Counted from the first letter of the stretch, positions 34,590 to 44,431 are shown. The stretch is DNA of 54,420 bases from Lachnospiraceae bacterium (GCA_021772075.1 JAETNQ010000023.1:1-54420); one strand, 5' to 3'. Numbers and translations are program-made. Notes: a model not told the origin generated them from the sequence alone.

Positions 34590-37500
34590 TTATGAAACAA
34601 AATCAAATAAACTTATTTGGTTTGATTCCGGAAGATTTCCAAGCAGATTCAAAGAAGCCATCAGATCCACGATCGTCTTGGAGACTTTTGCCCTTTGGCG
34701 AAAATCATCTTTGGAAAGGAACGGCCCGTCCTTCGCCGCCTCTACAATGGAATCCGCCGCTTTTTCCCCCAAGCCGTCAATGCTGTTCAACGAAGGCATC
34801 AGTTTATCCCCCACAATCTGAAAATTCCTGGATTGCGCCGAAAAAATATCAATTGGTATGAATTCAAAGCCCCTGGCATACATTTCCTGCACCAGCTTCA
34901 TATCGCGGTAGGAATCCTGCTCCTTTTTTGATAAAGTATCCATCCGCTGTTTATAATCCGCCATCACTTTCTCCAGATGCTCCCTTCCCTGGCACATCAG
35001 TTCATAGGAAAAGGCAGATGCCCGGATGCTGAAAAAGGCCGCATAAAATGCCAGAGGATAATTGATCTTGCAGTATGCGATGCGCCATGCCATCATGACA
35101 TAAGCCGCCGCATGGGCTTTCGGGAACATATACTTGATCTTCTTGCAGGACCAGATATACCAGTCCGGCACGCCGGCCTCTTTCATGGCCTTCTCCATTT
35201 CCGGTTTCAGTCCTTTTCCTTTCCGGACGCTCTCCATAATCGTAAAAGCAAGGGAACTTTCCACTCCCATCCCGATCAGGTATACCATAATATCATCCCT
35301 CGTGCAGATTGCCGTAGAGATCGTCGCCTTTCCCTCCTGAATCAGCGTCTGGGCATTCCCCAGCCATACATCCGTGCCATGGGCAAGCCCGGCGATCCGC
35401 ACCAGATCCGAAAATGCCTGCGGCTTCGTATCGATTAACATCTGCATGGCAAATTCCGTACCGAATTCAGGAATCCCCAGCGCGCCCAGCCTGCAGCCGC
35501 CGATCTGTTCCGGCGTGACGCCAAGCGCTTCCGTATTTTTAAACAAAGACATCACCGCCGCATCATCCAAAGGGATTTTGACCGGATCGATCCCTGTCAG
35601 ATCCTGCAACATACGTATCATGGTAGGATCATCGTGTCCGAGTATATCCAGCTTCAACAAATTATGGTCTATGGAATGATAATCAAAATGAGTGGTAACG
35701 ATATCCGTCGTCATATCGTTAGCCGGATGCTGCACCGGAGTAAAAGAATTGATGTCCTCCCCTAAGGGCAGCACGATAATCCCTCCAGGATGCTGTCCCG
35801 TACTCCGCCGTATTCCCGTACATCCGGCAACAATCCGGTTAATCTCGCTTGTTCTTTTGCTCGTTCCTTTCTCTTCAAAATATCTTTTTACGTAACCGAA
35901 AGCCGTTTTTTCCGCCAGCGTGCCGATCGTCCCCGCCCGATAGGTCTGGCCTGCGCCAAAAATAACTTCCGTGTATTTGTGGGCCTTGCTCTGATATTCG
36001 CCGGAAAAATTCAAGTCGATGTCCGGTTCTTTGTCCCCTTTAAATCCCAAAAAAGTTTCAAAAGGAATATCGAACCCGTCTTTTCTCAAAGGAGCCCCGC
36101 AGACCGGACATGCCTTATCCGGCATATCGCACCCCGCTTTTCCCGCATATGCCTTCACTTCTTGGGAATCAAAATCGCTGTAATGGCATTTTTCACAATA
36201 ATAGTGGGGACTTAAGGGATTGACCTCCGTGATGCCCGCCATTGTCGCTACGAACGAAGAACCGACCGATCCCCTGGAGCCGACCAGGTATCCGTCTTCC
36301 ACCGACTTCCATACCAGTTTCTGTGCAATAATATACATCACTGCAAACCCGTTGGAAATAATAGAATTCAGTTCCCTTTTCAACCGCTGCTCTACAATAT
36401 CCGGCAATTCCTCCCCATAAATTTCATGGGCTTTATTATAGCAGATATCCGTCAATGTCTTATCGCTGTCCGCAATGACAGGAGCGCATTTATCCGGCCG
36501 CACCGGAGCTATTGTTTCCACCATATCCGCAATCCGGTTCGTATTCGTCACCACCACTTCCATAGCCTTGTCGCTTCCCAAATAGGAAAACTCTTCCAGC
36601 ATCTCCTCCGTCGTCCGCAAATACAAAGGCGACTGTTCGTCCGCACCGGAGAAGCCTTTGCCCGCCATAATGATCCTGCGGTATATTTCGTCCTCCGGAT
36701 CCAGAAAATGAACGTCGCAGGTCGCCGCTACCGGTTTGTTAAACTGTTCGCCCAGCTCTACGATCTTTCTGTTAATATTTTCGATATCCTCTATGGAATT
36801 GATATTCCTTACTTTTTCCGAAGCGATCATAAACTTATTGTTTCCCGTAGGCTGAATCTCTAAATAATCATAAAAATCCACCAGCTTTGCGATCTCTTCC
36901 TCGGACTTTTCATCCAAAAGGGCTCTGTATAACTCTCCCGCTTCACAGGCGCTGCCCAGAATCAGCCCTTCCCGGTATTTCTTCAACAGGCTTTTGGGGA
37001 TTCGCGGCCTTTTGCTGTAATAAACCAAATGGGATTCGGACACCAGCCGGTACAGATTTACCCTTCCTGTATCATTTTTGGCTAAAATGATCGCATGATA
37101 AGAAGGCAGCCTTTTAATAATATCGGGGCTGGAATCACCCATCGCATTGATTGTTTTCAGATCATGCGCCCCGGCTTCTTTCAGCATAGGGATAAACTTC
37201 AGGAATATTTCCGCCGTCGCTTCCGCATCGTCCACCGCGCGGTGATGGTTTTCCAAAGAAATGCCAAGCGTTTTTGCCACCGCATCCAGCTTATGCTTTG
37301 CCTGATTAGGAAGGAGAAGCCTGGCGATCCCTACCGTGTCCACATAAGTGAATTCCCTTTCCAGCCCGAGCCTGGATGCATTCTCTATGATAAAGCTCAT
37401 GTCGAAACTTGCATTGTGGGCCACCAGCACGGTATCCCGGCAAAATTCCAAGAACCGGGGCAGCACCTCCCCTATCATCGGCGCATCCACCACCGTCTCA

Positions 37501-39083
37501 TCCTGGATCCCCGTCAGTTTTTCAATTTCCAAAGGAATCGGCACATCCGGGTTCACGAAGGAAGAAAACCGCTCCGTAATCTCCCCTCCTTCCACTTTGA
37601 CTGCGCCGATCTCGATAATCCGGTTATGGACAGGCGAAAATCCGGTGGTTTCTATGTCGAAAACGACAAAAGAGCCATCCAGCCCCTGGTTTTTTCTTCC
37701 CGTCACGATTTCATCCAAATCGTCCACCAGGTAAGCTTCCATTCCATAAATCACTTTGAAAAAATCCTGTTTATCCGGAGCTGCCTCCCCCGCTTCCTTT
37801 CTTTTCGCTTTTTCCGCCCGCCACAAGTCTTCCCACACATGGTTCGCATCGGGAAATGACTGAACGACCCCATGGTCGGTAATGGCAATCGCCGGATGCC
37901 CCCATTGATAGGCTCTTTTTACGATATCCTTGGCCTCCGATACGCCGTCCATATCGCTCATTTTCGTATGGCAATGCAGCTCTACCCTCTTACGGATGCT
38001 GTTATCCGAACGGGACGAAGTAAAATCCGGTATTTTTTTAATGCCGCTGATGGAACCGATCGTCAGCTCGTTATCAAACTTATCGATCACGGCCATTCCT
38101 TTTACTTTCACAAAGCTTCCTTTCGCAAGTCCGCCGCCGATCTCGTCCACTTGGTCGTTATTTATAAACAGTTTAAAAGTCAGCGTGTCCGTAAAATCCG
38201 TGATATCATAAAAAAGAATTGTTTTTTCATTCTTTATTTCCCTCTTATCGGTCTTTATAATCTTGCCGCGGATTACCACTTGCCCCATTTCCCCAATAAT
38301 ATCTTCGATGGGCATTGCCGCCTCTTCAAAATCCCTTCCATAAATCACGTCAGGATGATCCGAACGCTTCACCGGCCGCCTGAAACCGGTCCTGTCCCCG
38401 TCCTTTTTCGCCGTTTTCCCTTCCGGCGCTCTTTCCGTCGTCCGCTCAGAAACAGTTTTTTCCTTTTCTTTTTTTCCAATTCCCGAAGCTGCTTCCGACC
38501 CCGATGCTTCTGCCGCCTTTGCGCTGATTTCCGCCACCTGCTTTGCGATCCTTAATTCATCGTCTTCTCTGTCCTGTCCCGGCTTTTCCTCTTTATAAGC
38601 AATTTCAACATTCGTCTGAAAACCGCATCTTTCATTGCATATCTTTTCCAGGATGCGGCGCAGTTCTTCGCCCCGGCTTCTCGCCGGCACCGAATCCCCT
38701 ACCGTCAAAACCAGCCGGTCCGCTTCCGGATAGGCAAGATCCCCGTTTTTAAAAAGATTATATTCTACGGGGCTGTATTCCCTTAATTCCAAAAGAATGC
38801 TGCTCCTGTATGCATTCATTAATTTTTCTACATTATACTGGGACGACAGTCGGTATTTTTCATAAATCTTTACTTTTGTCCGAAAAGAGGAAAGCATCCT
38901 TTCAATCCCCTTCTCCGCTTTCCATATGTATTCCTTTTCAATCAGCCTCCCGCTGACCATATAAATCCTCAAAAGATCTTTTTTTTTCGTGGAAGAAACT
39001 CTCTCCACTTCCGCTTCTTCCAGAAACTGTCTTACCTTATCATCCACTTGTAAAAAAGGAAATACATCAAAAAACTTTTTCAC
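34590..39083 (-). CDS. polC: DNA polymerase III alpha subunit, PolC type
   Basis: PolC is the main replicative polymerase of low-GC Firmicutes. The 1497-aa product has an N-terminal region, a low-complexity linker (about 180-235), an OB fold (about 265-350), a PHP domain (from about 367, ELHCHTKMSDMDGV), an inserted proofreading exonuclease (about 472-640, FVVFDIETTGFSP and AHNASFDMSF), and the polymerase core (GSRGSVGSSFVA, FKGDKEPDIDLNFS) with zinc cysteines CEKCHYSDF...CPVCGAPL. The start is GTG at 39083, with GCAGGTAAG before it, 12 bp after ispG; they are one transcript. Full length with no visible breaks. Confidence 0.98.
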   Translation of the reverse strand: MKKFFDVFPFLQVDDKVRQFLEEAEVERVSSTKKKDLLRIYMVSGRLIEKEYIWKAEKGIERMLSSFRTKVKIYEKYRLSSQYNVEKLMNAYRSSILLELREYSPVEYNLFKNGDLAYPEADRLVLTVGDSVPARSRGEELRRILEKICNERCGFQTNVEIAYKEEKPGQDREDDELRIAKQVAEISAKAAEASGSEAASGIGKKEKEKTVSERTTERAPEGKTAKKDGDRTGFRRPVKRSDHPDVIYGRDFEEAAMPIEDIIGEMGQVVIRGKIIKTDKREIKNEKTILFYDITDFTDTLTFKLFINNDQVDEIGGGLAKGSFVKVKGMAVIDKFDNELTIGSISGIKKIPDFTSSRSDNSIRKRVELHCHTKMSDMDGVSEAKDIVKRAYQWGHPAIAITDHGVVQSFPDANHVWEDLWRAEKAKRKEAGEAAPDKQDFFKVIYGMEAYLVDDLDEIVTGRKNQGLDGSFVVFDIETTGFSPVHNRIIEIGAVKVEGGEITERFSSFVNPDVPIPLEIEKLTGIQDETVVDAPMIGEVLPRFLEFCRDTVLVAHNASFDMSFIIENASRLGLEREFTYVDTVGIARLLLPNQAKHKLDAVAKTLGISLENHHRAVDDAEATAEIFLKFIPMLKEAGAHDLKTINAMGDSSPDIIKRLPSYHAIILAKNDTGRVNLYRLVSESHLVYYSKRPRIPKSLLKKYREGLILGSACEAGELYRALLDEKSEEEIAKLVDFYDYLEIQPTGNNKFMIASEKVRNINSIEDIENINRKIVELGEQFNKPVAATCDVHFLDPEDEIYRRIIMAGKGFSGADEQSPLYLRTTEEMLEEFSYLGSDKAMEVVVTNTNRIADMVETIAPVRPDKCAPVIADSDKTLTDICYNKAHEIYGEELPDIVEQRLKRELNSIISNGFAVMYIIAQKLVWKSVEDGYLVGSRGSVGSSFVATMAGITEVNPLSPHYYCEKCHYSDFDSQEVKAYAGKAGCDMPDKACPVCGAPLRKDGFDIPFETFLGFKGDKEPDIDLNFSGEYQSKAHKYTEVIFGAGQTYRAGTIGTLAEKTAFGYVKRYFEEKGTSKRTSEINRIVAGCTGIRRSTGQHPGGIIVLPLGEDINSFTPVQHPANDMTTDIVTTHFDYHSIDHNLLKLDILGHDDPTMIRMLQDLTGIDPVKIPLDDAAVMSLFKNTEALGVTPEQIGGCRLGALGIPEFGTEFAMQMLIDTKPQAFSDLVRIAGLAHGTDVWLGNAQTLIQEGKATISTAICTRDDIMVYLIGMGVESSLAFTIMESVRKGKGLKPEMEKAMKEAGVPDWYIWSCKKIKYMFPKAHAAAYVMMAWRIAYCKINYPLAFYAAFFSIRASAFSYELMCQGREHLEKVMADYKQRMDTLSKKEQDSYRDMKLVQEMYARGFEFIPIDIFSAQSRNFQIVGDKLMPSLNSIDGLGEKAADSIVEAAKDGPFLSKDDFRQRAKVSKTIVDLMASLNLLGNLPESNQISLFDFVS

Positions 39084-39094
39084 CGCTTACCTGC

Positions 39095-40198
39095 CTATCC
39101 CTGCGCCGCCTCACAGCGGCACAAAACAACCAATTCTTCCTTCAAAGCCGGAAGAAGCTCTGCTTCCGGCACTTTTCTTACCGTTTCTCCTTTTTTTATC
39201 AGAAGCCCTTCCCCTATGCCTCCTGCAATTCCGATATCCGCTTCCCTCGCTTCCCCGGGTCCGTTTACCGCGCATCCCATGACCGCCACTTTCACATCCC
39301 TGGGAAGCCCCTGCGGAAATTCCTGCAAAACCTCTTCCGCCATCCGTTCCACTTGGTTCGCCAGGCCGATCAAATCAATTTTGGTTCTTCCGCACGTCGG
39401 GCAGGATACCACTTCGATTCCTCCCTTCCGCAGCCCTAATGCGCCAAGGATCAGCTTCGCCGACCGGACTTCCTCTGCCGGGTCGCCCGTCAGCGATACG
39501 CGGATCGTATCCCCGATTCCTTGGTAAAGAATAATGCCAAGCCCTACTCCGGATTTTACATTGCCGCTGAACACCGTTCCCGCCTCGGTAATTCCTACAT
39601 GCAGCGGATAGCCTGTCTGCCCGGCCAGAATTTCATGGGCGTGTATGCACATCAAAACATCGGAAGACTTGATGCTGATTACCAGATTGTCATATCCCAT
39701 ATCTTCAATCATCTTTACTTTATCCAGAGCGCTTTCCACGATTCCTTCCGCCGTGACTCCCCCATACTTTTCTATCAAGTCCTTTTCCAGGGAGCCGCTG
39801 TTTACGCCTACCCGGATGGGAATGCCCCGCTCTTTGGCCACTGCTACCACTGCAGAAACCTTTTCCCTGCCTCCGATATTCCCGGGATTAATCCTGATCT
39901 TATCCGCCCCGTTCTCCATGGCCGCAATCGCCATCTTATAATCAAAGTGAATATCCGCAACCAGCGGTATGGAAATCTGCTTCTTGATTTCCTTAAGCGC
40001 CAGAGCCGCTTCCATCGTCGGAACCGTACAGCGGACGATCTCGCAGCCCGCCTTCTCAAGGCGGCGGATCTGCTCTATTGTTGCCTTTACGTCTTCTGTC
40101 CTCGTATTTGTCATCGACTGTATCAAAACCGGGTTCCCGCCGCCGATCACCCTGTCTCCAATATGTATTGTCTTTGTTTTCATCCTGTGCGTCTGCAT
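39095..40198 (-). CDS. ispG: 4-hydroxy-3-methylbut-2-en-1-yl diphosphate synthase (flavodoxin)
   Basis: IspG is the sixth step of the MEP isoprenoid path and uses a 4Fe-4S cluster. The 367-aa protein shows [52 protein letters not shown], and the cluster cysteines in [12 protein letters not shown] and [27 protein letters not shown] lies before the ATG. The MEP step dxr and the site-2 protease rseP are 8 kb upstream, an unusual separation. Confidence 0.96.
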   Translation of the reverse strand: MQTHRMKTKTIHIGDRVIGGGNPVLIQSMTNTRTEDVKATIEQIRRLEKAGCEIVRCTVPTMEAALALKEIKKQISIPLVADIHFDYKMAIAAMENGADKIRINPGNIGGREKVSAVVAVAKERGIPIRVGVNSGSLEKDLIEKYGGVTAEGIVESALDKVKMIEDMGYDNLVISIKSSDVLMCIHAHEILAGQTGYPLHVGITEAGTVFSGNVKSGVGLGIILYQGIGDTIRVSLTGDPAEEVRSAKLILGALGLRKGGIEVVSCPTCGRTKIDLIGLANQVERMAEEVLQEFPQGLPRDVKVAVMGCAVNGPGEAREADIGIAGGIGEGLLIKKGETVRKVPEAELLPALKEELVVLCRCEAAQG

Positions 40199-40307
40199 CT
40201 CTTATCCGCTCCTTCTGTCTGGACCCCTTTCCATCTCCCGAAATCATAGGGGCTGGTTCGAAAACCTTCCTGAATATTTCCCTCTATTATCATACCCCAC
40301 TTTGCCT

Positions 40308-41663
40308 TTATGGTTCAAGACCTTTTAAATAGAAAGTTCTGCTATGCGTTTCTTCCGTTGCGCAATCCGTGCATTCTAAGCGCAGACGATAAATTCCGCC
40401 CTCCTTGAAATTGCTTAAGGGCAGTTCCAGTTTTAACGTTTCCGACAAGCCATATACTGCATCGTAACGTATGAGCAGCTTTTGTCCCTTTCCGTTCCTC
40501 ACGTCTACCCGAAGCGCATTCTCCTCCGCTGCGGATATTTCCCTTGCACTTTCCGGCGCCAAAACCTTTTGCGCTGCATTTACGGAATCCGATGCCTGAA
40601 CCACGCCTGTTATCGTTATGGATAAAATCCCCGCAGACAAAAGCAGAAGTCCCCTCCCTTTTTTCTCTGTCAAAAGCAAACTTCGTTCCCGGCGAATCCC
40701 GCTCCCCTTCCATCCCATACATACAGTCAGCGCCTCCTTTCCAAGGCAAAGTCCGATGATACATGCAGCAGCGCCAAGTATTCCTTTTTCCCTCCCCTGC
40801 ATGCCGCACAATTTTGCAAACCAGACGCATAGCCCGAACAATATTCCATAGTAAATGCCATTTGCCATTTTCCTGGCCCGTTCCCACACTCTGTTCTTTC
40901 TTTTATATTTCTCCAACACCGCCCGAAACTGCCTCATCGTCTGGTACCTTTTTCCTTTCTCCTCTTCCGTTGCCTTTGCCACCGCCCTTTCCAATCCCGC
41001 CGGAAAATTTCTGTCAAAAAAGCGGATAGGATGGAGCAAAAACGGCGGCTTCGCCGGATCATCTCCTGTCAGCATGTAATAAAGCGTGGCGCCTAACCCA
41101 TATATATCGCTTCTTTCATCAATGCCGTCCATATCCCCCGCCGCCAGCTGTTCCGGCGCCGCATACCCATAAGTCCCGGCATAGAAAATTTCATCCCCCG
41201 CCCGATAGCGCGCCCATGCCGTCCCAAAATCCACCAGCCTGAGATTCCCCCCATGATCTACCATAATATTAGCAGGCTTCATATCCCGGTAAATTACAGG
41301 GCAGTTCCTTTCATGGAAACAGAGCAGCGCCTCCGCCAAATCCAGCGCCCATCCCACTGCCTGTTCCTGCCCGAGCCTGCCCCTTTCCCGCACATAATCC
41401 GCCAGGTTTTCCCCCTCGATATATTCCATCACCAGATACCGGTCCTCTCCCTCCTCTATAACATCCGTTATAGCCGGCAGCAGAGGATGCCTCAGTTCCT
41501 TCAGCATGTCCAGCTCTCTTTTCCATACCCCGTCTCCTCCGGGGAATTTTTTGACCGCCCTGTCGCATTTCAGATGTTTATCGTAAGCTCTGTACACCGT
41601 TCCGCTTCCTCCGCTCCCCAATTCCTCATAAAAAATATACTTCCCCATCTCCGTACCTTCCAT
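40308..41663 (-). CDS. membrane-anchored serine/threonine protein kinase without PASTA domains
   Basis: The 451-aa product has a Hanks-type kinase domain (about 8-265): glycine loop GSGGSGTVYRAY, Lys38 in RAVKKF, catalytic YRDMKPANIM (Asp127), DFG at 145 and APEQLAAGDM in the activation region. About three hydrophobic segments follow (YYGILFGLCVWFAKL, GILGAAACIIGLCLG, GLLLLSAGILSITITGV), then an extracytoplasmic end of about 85 residues, predicted beta-rich, with ECTDCATEE cysteines. Usual PrkC kinases have PASTA repeats here. The ATG at 41663 follows AGGAGG; it is 11 bp after the PP2C gene, its natural opponent. Confidence 0.9.
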   Translation of the reverse strand: MEGTEMGKYIFYEELGSGGSGTVYRAYDKHLKCDRAVKKFPGGDGVWKRELDMLKELRHPLLPAITDVIEEGEDRYLVMEYIEGENLADYVRERGRLGQEQAVGWALDLAEALLCFHERNCPVIYRDMKPANIMVDHGGNLRLVDFGTAWARYRAGDEIFYAGTYGYAAPEQLAAGDMDGIDERSDIYGLGATLYYMLTGDDPAKPPFLLHPIRFFDRNFPAGLERAVAKATEEEKGKRYQTMRQFRAVLEKYKRKNRVWERARKMANGIYYGILFGLCVWFAKLCGMQGREKGILGAAACIIGLCLGKEALTVCMGWKGSGIRRERSLLLTEKKGRGLLLLSAGILSITITGVVQASDSVNAAQKVLAPESAREISAAEENALRVDVRNGKGQKLLIRYDAVYGLSETLKLELPLSNFKEGGIYRLRLECTDCATEETHSRTFYLKGLEP

Positions 41664-41674
41664 CATCCTGCCTC

Positions 41675-42397
41675 CTATTCCATCCATACCGCAACGGCGG
41701 AAATATTATCTCTCTCCCCTTGCTTCTTTACGTATTCTGTCATTTCTTTCAGCCGCTTATAAATCTGTTCTCTTCCCTCTATTGTTCCCGGCAGCATCGC
41801 TTCCTTTATCCGTTCTTCCCTCAACCGATTCCTGAAACCGTCGGAGCAAATTAGGAAGACGCTCTTTTTTATCAAATACCCTCTTTTTACATCCGGCCTC
41901 TTCCACGAGTAACTTCCAATGCAGCGCAGCAACATCACATGGTTCTGCGCATGATCCGTCGTCAGCCTTTTTATCTTTCCGCCGAATCCCCTGCCTGTGA
42001 TCCGGTATGCCCGGCTGTCCCCGCTATGCCATAGAAAATAACGTCTTCCTGAAAAAAGCAAGGCGGTAACTGTCGTTCCCATCTTTATCCCTTTTTCCTC
42101 TCCAAAACGCTGCATCTCCACATTGCATCCATACAGCGCCCGCAGTCCTGATTTTTCTATTTTCTTTCCGCTCTTTCTGTGTTTTAACATCATAATGGCT
42201 TCTTTATAAAACCACTCTGTCATTTTTTCCGCCACAAAACCGCTGGCCGCCTCTCCGCAGTCCAGTCCGCCGATCCCGTCGCAGACAAGTGCAAATACCG
42301 CCATTTTCCCCTTTATGCGGACTTCCTGAAGGGAAACGGAATCCTGATTCCCTTTCCTCATCCCCTTGTCCCAATATGCATCAGAAATAAACCTCAT
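41675..42397 (-). CDS. PP2C-family serine/threonine phosphatase
   Basis: The 240-aa protein has the PPM/PP2C metal motifs: CDGIGGLDCGEAAS (Asp40, Gly41), GTTVTALLFSGRRYFLWHSGDSRAYR, CSDGFRN and GERDNISAVAVWM. It removes phosphate from substrates of the kinase encoded directly downstream. Only the weak GGAGT lies before the ATG, which may reflect control through the 250-nt leader upstream. The N-terminal ISDAYWDKGMRKGNQDS is the usual motif I region (RxxNQD). Confidence 0.92.
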   Translation of the reverse strand: MRFISDAYWDKGMRKGNQDSVSLQEVRIKGKMAVFALVCDGIGGLDCGEAASGFVAEKMTEWFYKEAIMMLKHRKSGKKIEKSGLRALYGCNVEMQRFGEEKGIKMGTTVTALLFSGRRYFLWHSGDSRAYRITGRGFGGKIKRLTTDHAQNHVMLLRCIGSYSWKRPDVKRGYLIKKSVFLICSDGFRNRLREERIKEAMLPGTIEGREQIYKRLKEMTEYVKKQGERDNISAVAVWME

Positions 42398-42411
42398 TCT
42401 TTACTCCATTT

Positions 42412-42466
42412 CTGCGCGGCTTTTTGCGCATATCAAGTTTGTGGATGCCGCGCAGACACAAACTTG
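42412..42466. promoter_or_regulatory. interleaved inverted repeats before PP2C, pseudoknot topology
   Basis: CTGCGCGGC (42412-42420) is the inverse copy of GCCGCGCAG (42447-42455), and CAAGTTTGTG (42434-42443) of CACAAACTTG (42457-42466). Arms alternate A-B-A'-B', so both stems can coexist only as an H-type pseudoknot, or else they exclude each other. The end is 15 bp before the PP2C start codon. Confidence 0.8.
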
Positions 42467-42468
42467 GG

Positions 42469-42484
42469 ATTGAAAATTTTCAAT
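42469..42484. repeat. 16-bp palindrome in the PP2C leader
   Basis: ATTGAAAATTTTCAAT is fully self-complementary, 70 bp before the PP2C start codon and directly next to the interleaved repeats. A protein binding site is as likely as a random AT palindrome. Confidence 0.6.
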
Positions 42485-42653
42485 TTTCCTCCTTACTATA
42501 TTCTATTTTTTGATTTTGGGAAATTTATCCAGACTATTTGAAATATGATCGGATTTTAATAAATACGATTAGATTGCTGGAAATCCAGCCAGAATATGTC
42601 TTTTTTGAAATAAGAAAATTTTAAACAAATATCCTCTTCCCTTTATTTGTAAC

Positions 42654-42682
42654 ATTATACTTTATATCTGCTATTACCGCAA
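42654..42682 (-). promoter_or_regulatory. promoter of the PP2C-kinase pair
   Basis: TTGCGG (42677-42682), 17 bp, TATAAT (42654-42659) on the minus strand; it overlaps nothing else and lies just past the terminator of the HAD gene. Confidence 0.65.
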
Positions 42683-42693
42683 TAAAAATTTGC

Positions 42694-42730
42694 AAAAACC
42701 GCCTCTGCCATAACCCGGCCGAAGCAGTTT
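42694..42730 (-). terminator. intrinsic terminator after the HAD gene
   Basis: AAACTGCTTC and GAGGCGGTTT pair over 10 bp (some G-U) with a 15-nt loop on the minus strand, ending in TTTTT. It closes the PTS operon 30 bp after its last gene. Confidence 0.75.
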
Positions 42731-42756
42731 CTGCAAAAGAGTAACTATATATAAAA

Positions 42757-43626
42757 TTATTTGAGAAAGCAATTAATTGCTTCTGCCACAGCATCTTCCC
42801 TGCTCGTTCCCGTCACGATATCCGCCGCTTCTTTTATTTCTTTCCTTGCATTCCCCATGGCAAACCGCAGTCCAGCCTTTTCAAACATGTCCAAATCGTT
42901 CAGGCTGTCTCCCGCCACGGCCGTCTGTTCTAAAGGAATCTTTAGATATTCGCACAAAAACTCCAAAGACTTCCCTTTCGTGCAGTCCTGATACATAATC
43001 TCCGCATTGTGCGTTCCCGATATACATACCGACGTTCCCGCATAACCGGATGTCCACCCGCTTACTTTCCGAAGCACGTCTTTATCGTAAGTAATCAGCG
43101 AAATGCTGTATACTGCTTCTCCTTGCCCGAGATATTCCCGCACATTTTCTACCAGGCGGACTCCATGCTGCAGCTGCGTTTCCTGTTTGGCAAACGCTGC
43201 TTTTTCTTCCGGAATTTCCATTCCTTCCGCCCTTAGCCTGGACACCTCCCGGTCAAAAACTTCCGTCCAGTTCCTTGGAGCGATATAACCTCCGCTTTCC
43301 CCCAAACCATAACAAATCTTCTCCCGCTCCAAGTAATCCGTGATCGCATATACGAACTTCCTTTTGAGCTCCCTGCCGGAAAGCAGCGTTCCATCCGGAT
43401 CAAAGACACATGCCCCATTATTAGAGATAATATAAGGCTTTAGTGAATGTTTTGCACATATCATTTTTGCATCGTATTGCGTTCTCCCCGTAGCAACAGC
43501 AAACCGTATCCCTGCCGCCTCCAGCCGCTGTATCGCGGCCAGATTTCCAGGGCTTATGGTAAAATCATCCTGAAGCAGCGTTCCATCCATATCGCTGACA
43601 AACAGTAATATTTTTCTTTCCGGCAT
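42757..43626 (-). CDS. Cof-type HAD sugar-phosphate phosphatase
   Basis: The 289-aa protein has the HAD motifs FVSDMDGTLLQDD (Asp12, Asp14), ATGRTQYDAKMI, Lys in the TKGKSLEFL region and GDSLNDLDMFEKAGLRFAMGNA, with a type IIB cap, typical of Cof phosphatases that act on sugar phosphates or flavin. The start ATG at 43626 lies one base after the stop of the PTS IID gene, so it is part of that operon. The longer frame from 43668 overlaps IID and is rejected. Confidence 0.9.
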   Translation of the reverse strand: MPERKILLFVSDMDGTLLQDDFTISPGNLAAIQRLEAAGIRFAVATGRTQYDAKMICAKHSLKPYIISNNGACVFDPDGTLLSGRELKRKFVYAITDYLEREKICYGLGESGGYIAPRNWTEVFDREVSRLRAEGMEIPEEKAAFAKQETQLQHGVRLVENVREYLGQGEAVYSISLITYDKDVLRKVSGWTSGYAGTSVCISGTHNAEIMYQDCTKGKSLEFLCEYLKIPLEQTAVAGDSLNDLDMFEKAGLRFAMGNARKEIKEAADIVTGTSREDAVAEAINCFLK

Positions 43627-43627
43627 A

Positions 43628-44431
43628 CTACAGAATTCCAAAGAAGGATAACACAATCGCCAATACAAACGTCACTATGATCAGAACCACCGGGCTGACT
43701 TTCTTCTTTTTCAGGAAATAATACATCAAAAATACATATCCGATGGACAAAATATTCGGGAATATTTTGTCAAAGAAATCCGCTTGCAGTGCAACCGTTT
43801 TCGCCTCATTGACAACGATCTGCGTCTGTACGTTAATGCTCACATAAGAAGCAATCAAACCGCCGATAACAGTACATCCCAATACAGTAGCCGCTTTTGA
43901 CAGCACTTCGGAAATATCCGTAATCTGCGCAACCGCCTTCACGCCGAGATTATATCCCAGATGCGTCCAAAACCACCTCATAGCAAAAATCGCCAGATAA
44001 ACTAAGAAGAATATGATCGGTCCGAGTACGCTTCCTTCCATCGCCATAGAAGAACAAATACCTGCCACGATGGGAAGCAGCGTAAACCAGAAAATAGCGT
44101 CGCCGATACCTGCCAGCGGCGCGAATAACGCCACCTTCAAACCTTTGATAATTCCCCTGTCCGCTTTGGATTCTTCCATGGAAATCAATAATCCCATCAG
44201 AAAACCTACCAGATTCGGATGTGTATTAATGAATTCCAGATTATCCGTCATCGCTGCGGATAACCCTTCCTTATCGTCTTTATAAATCTTCTTTAAAGCC
44301 GGAAGCTGCGCCCCCAAAAAACCGCAGGCCTGCATTCTTTCATAGTTAAAACCAGCCTGAAGGAATATGGAATCAAACGCCAACCGGTTAATATCTTTTT
44401 TATCTAATACTTTCTTATTATCAGATGCCAT
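43628..44431 (-). CDS. PTS mannose/fructose/sorbose-family IID component
   Basis: IID is one of the two membrane subunits of mannose-type PTS importers. The 267-aa product shows the family hallmarks: DINRLAFDSIFLQAGFNYERMQACGFLGAQLPALKKIY, ETL-like FINTHPNLVGFLMGLLISMEES, and APLAGIGDAIFWFTLLPIVAGI, with helices in the C-terminal half. GGAGG lies before the ATG, which overlaps IIC by 11 bp. Substrate class cannot be fixed; with a class II aldolase nearby, a hexosamine or tagatose-path sugar is plausible. Confidence 0.94.
   Translation of the reverse strand: MASDNKKVLDKKDINRLAFDSIFLQAGFNYERMQACGFLGAQLPALKKIYKDDKEGLSAAMTDNLEFINTHPNLVGFLMGLLISMEESKADRGIIKGLKVALFAPLAGIGDAIFWFTLLPIVAGICSSMAMEGSVLGPIIFFLVYLAIFAMRWFWTHLGYNLGVKAVAQITDISEVLSKAATVLGCTVIGGLIASYVSINVQTQIVVNEAKTVALQADFFDKIFPNILSIGYVFLMYYFLKKKKVSPVVLIIVTFVLAIVLSFFGIL

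Larger units (their letters stand above)
42398..42653 (-). other. long leader of the PP2C-kinase message
   Basis: Between the promoter at 42654-42682 and the PP2C start lie about 250 nt without a gene. The distal half is AT-rich with a short hairpin GCTGG-ATTT-CCAGC (near 42574-42590). The half next to the gene holds the 16-bp palindrome at 42469-42484 and the interleaved inverted repeats at 42412-42466. No protein-coding frame with a ribosome site is seen. Confidence 0.6.

Noticed and set aside
37095-37859. 254-aa plus-strand frame inside polC
   Set aside because: Antisense to the conserved exonuclease/polymerase region, His/Arg-rich composition typical of shadows, no ribosome site.
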